The translations under genes were made by a program, and so were the position numbers. A stretch of DNA of 64,000 nucleotides, from assembly GCF_000967495.1 (NCBI RefSeq), contig NZ_JXXU01000053.1, positions 1 through 64,000 on the forward strand. The letters run 5' to 3'. This stretch comes from Vibrio neptunius (GTDB lineage: Bacteria > Pseudomonadota > Gammaproteobacteria > Enterobacterales > Vibrionaceae). The notes beneath the pieces were generated by a model. That model was not told where the DNA came from. It searched no databases and was given only the letters and a program-made list of their open reading frames with translations. The stretch's first letter is position 1; each line of letters opens with the position of its first letter. Shown here one piece after another: positions 9,115-15,512 of this stretch.

Positions 9115-10743
9115 ATGAATTTGAACGATCCAGCCGAAAGAGAAGACACTGCCTGTCTGGAGGTTGTCAGTCATACAGACAAACCAGGCTATAAGGAGAT
9201 CCTGTCAGATGAAGCCCTTTCTTTTCTGACCGTATTGATACACAGATTTGGCGCCCGTCGTAACGCTTTACTGCAAGCACGCGAGGAACAGCAAAAGCAA
9301 TACGATGCAGGCGCATTGCCAGATTTCAGAACCGACACGCAAGCGATTCGTGATGACACATCGTGGAAAGTGGCCCCACCACCACCAGAGCTATTGGATC
9401 GCCGCGTAGAAATTACCGGCCCAGTTGATAGGAAAATGGTCATCAACGCTCTGAATTCCGGCGCAAAAGTCTTTATGTGCTGCTTTGAAGATGCTTCTTC
9501 TCCAACATGGGAAAACATGGTCGAAGGACAAATCAATCTCAGAGACGCCAACGCAGGCACCATCAGCTACTTTGACGATAAAAAAAATAAGCAATATAAG
9601 CTGAATGCCAACCCTGCCCTACTGATCGCTCGTCCACGCGGCCTGCACCTGCCAGAGCAATCAATCCAATTCAATCAGCAAGCGATTCCAGGCTGTCTAA
9701 TGGATTTCGCTTTGTACTTCTATCACAACTACCTTACCCGAGCGCAACAAGGGCTGGGCGTTTACTACTACATTCCTAAGCTTGAAAGCATGGAAGAAGC
9801 AGCGTGGTGGGAGGACGTATTTACTTTCACCGAAGATCACTTCGGCGTGGCTCGTGGCACGATCCGCGCGACGGTACTGATCGAAACCCTGCCTGCTGTG
9901 TTCCAGATGGAAGAAATGCTCTATGCCATGCGCGATCATATTGTGGCGATGAACTGTGGCCGCTGGGATTACATTTTCAGTTACATCAAAACGTTGAAAA
10001 ACCATCCAGATCGCATCCTGCCGGATCGTCATGTGGTCGGTATGGACAAAGAATTCCTCAATGCTTACAGCCAGTTATTAGTCAGAACCTGCCACCAGCG
10101 TGGGGCGTTAGCCATGGGCGGCATGTCGGCCTTTATTCCAACCAAAGACCCGCAGGAGATGGAACGCGTTACCGCCAAAGTGATCGAAGATAAAGAACGC
10201 GAATCGCGCAATGGTCACGATGGCACTTGGGTGGCTCACCCTGCTTTGGTCGACTTGGCGATGTCTGTGTTTGATAAAAATCTTGCAGGCAAAGTCAATC
10301 AACTTGATTTTGTCAGCCCTACGCACGAGATCAGCGCAGACCTGCTGCTTAAACCGTGTCAAGGCTCGCGTGACGAAGCGGGTGTGCGCAAGAACATTCG
10401 CATTGCCCTGTACTACATTGAGGCATGGATTCAGGGTTCAGGTTGTGTGCCTATCTATGGCCTGATGGAAGACGCCGCAACCGCCGAAATCTCACGCGCA
10501 AACATCTGGCAGTGGATTCATCACGGCGTCAAGCTGGATGACGGCCAGACCTTCAACAAACAATTATTCCACACGTGGTTGTATCAGGAACTCGACACTA
10601 TCAAACAGGAAGTGGGTGAGGCTCGCTATGCGGCAGGCCGCTTTGAGCAAACTGCTGACCTTTTCTATCAGTTGTCTACCGCAGAAGCGTTCGCCACCTT
10701 CCTGACCTTACCGAGCTACGAGCTTCTGCAAGGAGCCGCGTAA
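9115..10743 (+). CDS. aceB: Malate synthase A
   Basis: A 542-residue enzyme that condenses glyoxylate with acetyl-CoA to malate. It matches the MSA family over its whole length: IGLGPKLE-like core PKLESMEEAAWWEDVF, the signature DHIVAMNCGRWDYIFSYIK, HGRGALAMGGMSAFIP-like AMGGMSAFIPTKDP, GHDGTWVAHP and GCVPIYGLMEDAATAEISR with the catalytic acid region. AAAGGAG precedes the ATG by eight bases. aceA (isocitrate lyase) is not adjacent; the pairing with divergent gcl and downstream glcG suggests that this copy serves glyoxylate made from purines or glycolate rather than the acetate shunt. Confidence 0.95.
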   Translation: MNLNDPAEREDTACLEVVSHTDKPGYKEILSDEALSFLTVLIHRFGARRNALLQAREEQQKQYDAGALPDFRTDTQAIRDDTSWKVAPPPPELLDRRVEITGPVDRKMVINALNSGAKVFMCCFEDASSPTWENMVEGQINLRDANAGTISYFDDKKNKQYKLNANPALLIARPRGLHLPEQSIQFNQQAIPGCLMDFALYFYHNYLTRAQQGLGVYYYIPKLESMEEAAWWEDVFTFTEDHFGVARGTIRATVLIETLPAVFQMEEMLYAMRDHIVAMNCGRWDYIFSYIKTLKNHPDRILPDRHVVGMDKEFLNAYSQLLVRTCHQRGALAMGGMSAFIPTKDPQEMERVTAKVIEDKERESRNGHDGTWVAHPALVDLAMSVFDKNLAGKVNQLDFVSPTHEISADLLLKPCQGSRDEAGVRKNIRIALYYIEAWIQGSGCVPIYGLMEDAATAEISRANIWQWIHHGVKLDDGQTFNKQLFHTWLYQELDTIKQEVGEARYAAGRFEQTADLFYQLSTAEAFATFLTLPSYELLQGAA

Positions 10744-10763
10744 ACAGAAAATCAGGAGATAAC

Positions 10764-11201
10764 ATGGGAAGTTTAACTCTAGAACAAGCACTAGCCGTTA
10801 TTGACGGTACATTTCAGGCTGGACAAAAGAGCCACAGCGCTCCTCTGACGGTCGCTGTACTCGACAGCGGCGGCAAGCTGATTACGTTGCAACGACAAGA
10901 TGGCAGTAGCATGATGCGGCCAGACATCGCAATCGCCAAAGCTTGGGGAGCGCTCGCGCTCGGCTGCTCTTCCAGAAAGCTCGCTCAAGACGCAGACAAC
11001 CGCCCCGCGTTTATCTCCGCTGTAAACGTTCTGGCGCACGGTAATATGGTCCCTGTTCCGGGTGGCTTACTGATCCGTGACGCGGAGCAAAACCTCCTTG
11101 GCGCAGTGGGTGTCAGTGGCGATATCTCTGACCTCGACGAAAGCTGCGCCTTGCGTGGTATCACTCACGCCGACCTGTTCTGTGACGAGAACGCGGTATA
11201 A
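10764..11201 (+). CDS. glcG: GlcG/HbpS family protein
   Basis: A 145-residue DUF336 (GlcG/HbpS) protein, 21 bases after aceB and with AGGAG before its ATG. Visible family features are LTVAVLDSGGKLITLQRQDGS, RPDIAIAKAWGALAL and the glycine-rich PVPGGLLIRD...LGAVGVSGD. Members of the family accompany glycolate and glyoxylate operons (glcDEFG-B in E. coli) and some bind heme or corrinoids. Its exact function in glyoxylate metabolism is not known. It shares a transcript with aceB and is followed by a terminator. Confidence 0.85.
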   Translation: MGSLTLEQALAVIDGTFQAGQKSHSAPLTVAVLDSGGKLITLQRQDGSSMMRPDIAIAKAWGALALGCSSRKLAQDADNRPAFISAVNVLAHGNMVPVPGGLLIRDAEQNLLGAVGVSGDISDLDESCALRGITHADLFCDENAV

Positions 11202-11213
11202 CTCTTGATAAAA

Positions 11214-11237
11214 AAGCGGCTCCGGCCGCTTGTTTTG
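11214..11237 (+). terminator. Intrinsic terminator after aceB-glcG
   Basis: AGCGGC (11215-11220), loop TCCG, GCCGCT (11225-11230), extended by A-T pairs and followed by TGTTTTGTT. Confidence 0.8.
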
Positions 11238-11294
11238 TTATCACTCTTAACGGTCAACCACGATACCACCCCATCACTGCTGACGAAACAACAT

Positions 11295-11375
11295 AACAAA
11301 CTAGCGTCTGCCCTTGTTATAGAAGCATCACCCATGACCTAGGTCGTCTGACAAACATTAACATCGCCATAGATT
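11295..11375. repeat. Left direct repeat with a remnant of the membrane-protein gene
   Basis: 11295-11318 repeats the last codons of the two membrane-protein genes (same 24 bases at 11376-11399 and 11875-11898), but no gene body precedes it. 11321-11351 is a 31-base repeat, reading AGAAGCATCACCC then ATGACCTAGGTCGTCTGA, found again at 11820-11850 and 13852-13882 with one to three differences. The arrangement indicates a past third copy of the unit, now lost. Confidence 0.7.
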
Positions 11376-11381
11376 AACAAA

Positions 11382-11723
11382 CTAGCGTCTGCCCTTGTTT
11401 AAGAAACGATTCTTGTTTAAGAAACGATTTAAAAAAGTCAGCCTAGAGGGTGGTAATGTAAAAGCCATCATTATCATAAACACCAACGCAATATAGCTAT
11501 ACAAATCCGTAAAGGCTGAGTTATCTGTCTCGAATATGAATAACCAGTTTCTTACAAAGGTTTTGTAGAAGGTTAAGGAGTAGTGTTGACTACCGAATTG
11601 ACCACCAACAAAAAGATAGATAATAAAGAAAATCACTTTGTCTTTGCGCAGATACAGTTCAGAGAGATAGTGGCAAATAATCACACCGAATAAACTGACA
11701 AATATGTACAGCCAAATAGACAT
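11382..11723 (-). CDS. Small membrane protein, candidate immunity protein (copy 2)
   Basis: A 113-residue protein, nearly the same as the neighbour at 11881-12204 over the first 45 and last 20 residues but diverged between. Hydrophobic segments lie at about residues 3-20, 29-45 and 76-92, so three membrane spans are likely. It ends RFLNKNRFLNKGRR, with a short tandem duplication of the last codons that the neighbour lacks. It is the second paralogue downstream of a DUF4225 effector candidate, which is the usual place of a type VI immunity gene, and the divergent middle suggests specificity change. Its function is inferred from context only. Confidence 0.6.
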   Translation of the reverse strand: MSIWLYIFVSLFGVIICHYLSELYLRKDKVIFFIIYLFVGGQFGSQHYSLTFYKTFVRNWLFIFETDNSAFTDLYSYIALVFMIMMAFTLPPSRLTFLNRFLNKNRFLNKGRR

Positions 11724-11819
11724 TATTGTTCACCATTGGTGTAAACGCGGGCCAGCATCAGAGAATGGCTAGCCTTGTTATCACAACCAGTTACTTTCAT
11801 CATCGCGACCATAGAGGAT

Positions 11820-11898
11820 AGAAGCATCATCCATGATCTAGGTCGTCTGACAAACATTAACATCACCATAGATTAACAAACTAGCGTCTGCCCTTGTT
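11820..11898. repeat. Middle direct repeat
   Basis: 11820-11850 is the second copy of the 31-base repeat (with ATGATCTAGG in place of ATGACCTAGG), followed by a 24-base shared linker and by 11875-11898, which is the 3' end of the gene at 11881. The spacing to the left copy (about 499 bases) equals one duplication unit. Confidence 0.7.
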
Positions 11899-12204
11899 TA
11901 AGAAACGATTTAAAAAAGTCAGCCTAGAGGGAGGTGTTGTCAGGAGCATAACTATCACGAACACCAATGCAATATAGCGATACAAATCCGTAAAGGTAGA
12001 GTTGCCTGTCTCGAATAAAAATAACCAGCTATTAAGGAAGGCTTTGTCAAATGTTAAAGAGTAGTGTTGACTAAAAAAGTTAACAAAAACAAAAAAATAA
12101 ACAATAAAGAAAATCACTTTGTCTTTGCGCAGATACAGTTCAGAGAGATAGTGGCAAATAATCACACCCAGCAAACTGACAAATATGTACAGCCAAATAG
12201 ACAT
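11881..12204 (-). CDS. Small membrane protein, candidate immunity protein (copy 1)
   Basis: A 107-residue paralogue of the protein at 11382-11723. Starting MSIWLYIFVSLLGVIICHYL, it has a first span at residues 3-20 and hydrophobic runs at about 29-45 and 73-92. Its start codon overlaps the stop of the DUF4225 gene by one base, so the two are translationally coupled, which is typical of an effector with its immunity protein. A membrane location fits an effector that attacks the inner membrane from the periplasm. No family name is recognised. Confidence 0.65.
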   Translation of the reverse strand: MSIWLYIFVSLLGVIICHYLSELYLRKDKVIFFIVYFFVFVNFFSQHYSLTFDKAFLNSWLFLFETGNSTFTDLYRYIALVFVIVMLLTTPPSRLTFLNRFLNKGRR

Positions 12205-12992
12205 TATTCATCCCCTTCAAGATAGGGGCTCATCGCAGATATAGCGGTTACCGTGTTTGCTCCCGACTCAAACCATAGCGATCCTTTTGACATCGAACGC
12301 CACCCTTTAGCGTAATCTCGTTTAAAGTATCGAAATAACAAAAGTTGTTCAGAGTCTGGCATATTGGTCCATTTTTGAACGACTCGCTTTTTAGAAACAA
12401 GGCCATATCCGCTTGAAGCGAGATCAACCACGGCATAAGCAGCGTCACCCTCTCGTTTACTGAAGCCGAGAGATGATGCAGCCTTGTGATATTGTTTGCG
12501 CAACATGCTATTCCGATTTCTATAGCTGCCGGTGAACTCCCCTTTCCAGTTTTGAATTACATTTCCTGCAATATTGTGTGAGTTTTCATAAATATTGTTA
12601 CCACCATGCGCCATCATTGGCATGCCTACCGTACTACACCAAGATGCCCCCGCAATAGAGAAAATCGAGCTGGTAACACACCCCCCATAACCGACCGACA
12701 GTTGCCCAATCCCCGCCACTAGACCTAGACCATACACACCTAGCTCCAAGGCTTGATCAATCAGGCTTTGACGTTCTCGTCTGACTAGTCGGACAACCCT
12801 CTCTCCAACTAAAATACCATTCTCGTAGTCTCGCAATAGACATTTTCCAAGTAAACGATACTGCTCTCGGAACTCATGCTGAATGGTTGGGTCAGACAAG
12901 TGCGTCAGACTGTACGTGTTGGCTTGTTGAAGCAGCCCACGGACAATCATTTTCACCTCATCTTCGCCGATTTGACCTCGACTTGAGCTCAT
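12204..12992 (-). CDS. DUF4225-like protein, candidate T6SS membrane-acting effector
   Basis: A 262-residue protein. The centre (about 78-135) is a glycine-rich hydrophobic segment, LGVYGLGLVAGIGQLSVGYG followed by MAHGGNNIYENSHNI, which I recognise as the DUF4225 pattern. DUF4225 proteins are found next to type VI secretion genes and are thought to be effectors. The N-terminal 75 residues are charged and helical; the C-terminal part is basic and globular. Its start overlaps the hcp stop (ATGA), and its stop overlaps the start of the first membrane-protein gene. This coupling supports delivery by the orphan Hcp. The toxic action is inferred. Confidence 0.65.
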   Translation of the reverse strand: MSSSRGQIGEDEVKMIVRGLLQQANTYSLTHLSDPTIQHEFREQYRLLGKCLLRDYENGILVGERVVRLVRRERQSLIDQALELGVYGLGLVAGIGQLSVGYGGCVTSSIFSIAGASWCSTVGMPMMAHGGNNIYENSHNIAGNVIQNWKGEFTGSYRNRNSMLRKQYHKAASSLGFSKREGDAAYAVVDLASSGYGLVSKKRVVQKWTNMPDSEQLLLFRYFKRDYAKGWRSMSKGSLWFESGANTVTAISAMSPYLEGDE

Positions 12993-13492
12993 CGTTCGTC
13001 CTTCTCCCTAACGTCTGAGAATGCTTGAAGCCATGAGGAAAAAGCTCCAGTATTTGCTCCTATATGCCTCCAACTGATGTCTCGGTACGAGATCAGCATG
13101 GTTTCATTCATTTCGTTGTCGTTGAAATCAATAACATGCGGCATATGTGTCGATAAAGAACGTATCAGCGCCCCTGTCAGCTTAACTTCGTAAAACAGTT
13201 CGCTGCCACCTTTAGAGCTTGGACGGTAGAAATTTAAGCAACATTTTAGTTCATCGCCATCAGAACAAGCCTGAGCGAGAATTGGACTGGCCTTATCTAT
13301 CTTTTTCACTATTTGAATCGGGTGATGAATAGCCTTGTTATCGTAATCGATGGAATGAGAGAAAGACAAAACGGTGATCTGATCTTCATGACCAGATTGG
13401 TAGCTGTTCCCCATAGATAGGGGGGTATTACAAGCATGAGACAGACATCCGTTGTCGACACTCTCTATTGAAAGAAAAGCTCTTGTTGACAT
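12989..13492 (-). CDS. hcp: Orphan Hcp (TssD), T6SS tube and cargo carrier
   Basis: A 167-residue Hcp-family protein, a hexameric ring that forms the type VI secretion tube. Conserved words are AFLSIESVDNG, GNSYQSGHEDQITVLSFSHSID, HHPIQIVKKIDKASPILAQA, LNFYR and ELFYEVKLTGALIRSL. The ATG at 13492 follows GGAGGT by six bases; a longer frame from a TTG at 13525 would contain that ribosome site and is rejected. No structural T6SS genes are present here, so this is an auxiliary hcp locus that depends on a T6SS elsewhere. The next gene overlaps it by four bases, suggesting that the DUF4225 protein is its cargo. Confidence 0.85.
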   Translation of the reverse strand: MSTRAFLSIESVDNGCLSHACNTPLSMGNSYQSGHEDQITVLSFSHSIDYDNKAIHHPIQIVKKIDKASPILAQACSDGDELKCCLNFYRPSSKGGSELFYEVKLTGALIRSLSTHMPHVIDFNDNEMNETMLISYRDISWRHIGANTGAFSSWLQAFSDVREKDER

Positions 13493-13559
13493 GTTATACC
13501 TCCGATAAAAAAATAAACGTACCAAACCTGGTTAAAAATCGCACTATTGCATATCGAAC

Positions 13560-13882
13560 CTAAAAACGGTCAAAAAACAACCAAATCTTAATCGATGACA
13601 GTATTTTGTACTGAAAAGCTAGATTTAATGCCGCTATTGACTGGTATATCGACAGATAGAGCCCAGCGGTGACGAAATTAATATCTTTCGGTATGTGATG
13701 CCCAATCAAAAAAAAGATTGAAATTACACCAATTCGAGGGAAATATGCGCCACGTGTCATTCTTGATATCATGCACGCACGGCTCAAAGCGCGAGTAACC
13801 GAAGGCAAGTTGGTCTTCCCTTATCTCGAGCATCGCAGGTGCGAAGAGGATAGCAGCATCATCCATGACCTAGGTCGTCTGA
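13560..13882 (-). pseudogene. Remnant coding sequence and right direct repeat
   Basis: Upstream of hcp, the leftward frame 13560-13808 ends in a hydrophobic stretch (FLIGHHIPKDINFVTAGLYL, about 20 residues) that resembles a broken membrane protein. The overlapping frame 13678-13866 starts inside the third copy of the 31-base repeat (13852-13882). Neither has a ribosome site or the look of an intact gene. I read the segment as decayed accessory DNA at the right edge of the hcp module. Bases 13735-13850 may belong to a separate dispersed repeat. Confidence 0.4.
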
Positions 13883-13914
13883 GAGAGTCGTGGTAAGTAA
13901 AACTGGCTAAGATT

Positions 13915-13938
13915 AACCCGATGAACATCCATCGGGTT
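13915..13938 (-). terminator. Hairpin after marR
   Basis: AACCCGATG (13915-13923), loop AACATC, CATCGGGTT (13930-13938), just beyond the marR stop. The run of T on the leftward strand is weak, so termination is likely but not certain. Confidence 0.5.
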
Positions 13939-13949
13939 GCGATAGGAGG

Positions 13950-14432
13950 TTATTCGAACTGAGTCTGCCAACCTTTGAGGATTTGATTAATCTGACGCTT
14001 CTGGTTTGAGTTCATGCCTTTTACTAGTTTCTGCTGAACTTGAGCATGCTCTTCAATGATTTTATCAATCAAGGTAAATCCTTCATCTGTCAGTTGCACG
14101 GTGACACTGCGACGGTCTTGTTTACTGTGCTCACGCGCAATGAGGCTTTTGGATTCCAACTTATCAAGACGATTTGTCATCGCACCAGAAGTGAGCATCA
14201 TAGAATCGATTAATTCAGAAGGGGTTAGGCGAAATGGTGAACCACTGCGCCGTAATGTGGCCAGGACATCAAACTCACCCAGCTTTAAGTCATAGCGCTT
14301 GTGCAATTGCGTGACTTCCGTTTCCATATGTTTGGCAATTCTGAGCAGCCTGCCCATGATGGCCATGGGTTCAGTATCTAATTCGGGCTTTTCCTTTGCC
14401 CATTGTTCGACCACTCTATCTATAGCGTCCAT
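13950..14432 (-). CDS. MarR family repressor
   Basis: A 160-residue winged-helix regulator. The recognition region is FDVLATLRRSGSPFRLTPSELIDSMMLTSGAMTNRLDKLESKSLI (about 63-107), followed by the wing REHSKQDRRSVTVQLTDEG. It is divergent from an EamA transporter gene, and two like inverted repeats lie between the genes, so it probably represses both itself and the transporter until a ligand binds. The ligand is unknown. The start at 14432 gives the usual MarR length. Confidence 0.9.
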   Translation of the reverse strand: MDAIDRVVEQWAKEKPELDTEPMAIMGRLLRIAKHMETEVTQLHKRYDLKLGEFDVLATLRRSGSPFRLTPSELIDSMMLTSGAMTNRLDKLESKSLIAREHSKQDRRSVTVQLTDEGFTLIDKIIEEHAQVQQKLVKGMNSNQKRQINQILKGWQTQFE

Positions 14433-14466
14433 GAACTGGTTTCTCCACTAAGAAAATGACGTATCG

Positions 14467-14543
14467 AAGTATCTTAACATAAAGATACTTTACAAACAGA
14501 ACTTTTAGGCGTACATTCACGCAAAATATCTTAATGTAAAGAT
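14467..14543. promoter_or_regulatory. Two MarR-type operators
   Basis: AAGTATCTT (14467-14475) - six bases - AAGATACTT (14482-14490), and a second copy with ATCTT (14528-14532) - six bases - AAGAT (14539-14543). The same spacing and the shared core ATCTT-N6-AAGAT mark one protein's sites. The second lies directly before the transporter start at 14551 and would cover its ribosome site. Confidence 0.65.
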
Positions 14544-14550
14544 AAAAATT

Positions 14551-15450
14551 ATGAATATATTACTGGCGATGATCCCCGCTTTCTTCTGGGGTACAACATA
14601 CGCAGTGACACAATATAGCTTGACTGATTGGCCTCCCCTACTGCTGGGAGCGATTCGCGCACTTCCTGCCGGGCTCTTGTTACTGATGATTAAGCCGTCT
14701 CTGCCAAAAAAAGGAGACTGGCAAATTCTCTTCAGTCTTGGACTGATTAACATTGCGACCTTCTTCGGACTGATTTTTGTTATGGCATTGACCTTGCCAT
14801 CGGCCATTTCCGGTGTGGGTATGGTGTCTGTCCCCGTGTTTGCCATGGTGTACAACTGGGTAGTGAACAAAACTAGCCCTAGCCCGATTCAGGCTGTCTG
14901 TGGTGCGGCCCTAGTTGGTCTGGCTTGGATACTGTTCTCTCCAAGCTCCATTAGCCTCAATCCGATTGGTTTGGGGGCGATGCTCGCTGCCATCATGTGT
15001 ATCGTTGCAGGTAGCTCCCTGACCAAGTCATTGGGCAACCGCATGCACTGGTGGACAGTGCTGACGTGGCAGCTGATTCTCGGCGGCGCGATTCTGTCTA
15101 TCGCGGCAGGCTTTCAAGCGGTCGTGGACCCTGCGCAATACAGCAACGCACTAGTGAATTTCTCGCTTAGTAATGGCTTAGGTTTATTGTGGGTCGTCGG
15201 TCTCAACACCGCATTGGGTTACGGCATGTATGTGTGGCTTTTGCAACGCATGACTGTGGTGGACTTTACCTTTGGCGGCATTGCCAACCCAATTGCAGGT
15301 ATCGTAACGGGACTGGTGCTGCTGGGTGAATCTTTTACCCCACTCCAATACAGCCTAATGAGCGGTATGATCGTGATGTCTCTTCTACCACAGGCAATAC
15401 TGGCACTGAGACAAAACAAACCGTCACCAGCGCGGTGTCAATCAAGCTAA
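14551..15450 (+). CDS. EamA (DMT superfamily) transporter
   Basis: A 299-residue inner-membrane protein with ten predicted spans in two homologous halves. The start MNILLAMIPAFFWGTTYAVTQYSL and the repeat-two segment GLNTALGYGMYVWLLQRM are typical of EamA/RhaT exporters of amino acids or metabolites. The substrate cannot be read from the sequence. The divergent MarR gene and the two operators suggest induction by a toxic or excess compound. The ribosome site is weak (AAAGAT) and overlaps the second operator. Confidence 0.88.
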   Translation: MNILLAMIPAFFWGTTYAVTQYSLTDWPPLLLGAIRALPAGLLLLMIKPSLPKKGDWQILFSLGLINIATFFGLIFVMALTLPSAISGVGMVSVPVFAMVYNWVVNKTSPSPIQAVCGAALVGLAWILFSPSSISLNPIGLGAMLAAIMCIVAGSSLTKSLGNRMHWWTVLTWQLILGGAILSIAAGFQAVVDPAQYSNALVNFSLSNGLGLLWVVGLNTALGYGMYVWLLQRMTVVDFTFGGIANPIAGIVTGLVLLGESFTPLQYSLMSGMIVMSLLPQAILALRQNKPSPARCQSS

Positions 15451-15468
15451 GTCCATTCGACCTATTGC

Positions 15469-15497
15469 AAAGGGCCACTTTTGATGTGGCCTTTTTT
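15469..15497. terminator. Terminator between convergent EamA and GGDEF-EAL genes
   Basis: GGCCAC (15473-15478), seven-base loop, GTGGCC (15486-15491), then TTTTTTG. The A-rich left side may let it work in the other direction as well. Confidence 0.75.
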
Positions 15498-15512
15498 GAT
15501 TGTCTGCACATG

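Noticed and set aside
13678-13866. A 62-codon protein gene beginning in the direct repeat
   Set aside because: It starts inside a sequence that is repeated elsewhere with a different continuation, has no ribosome site and overlaps another frame.
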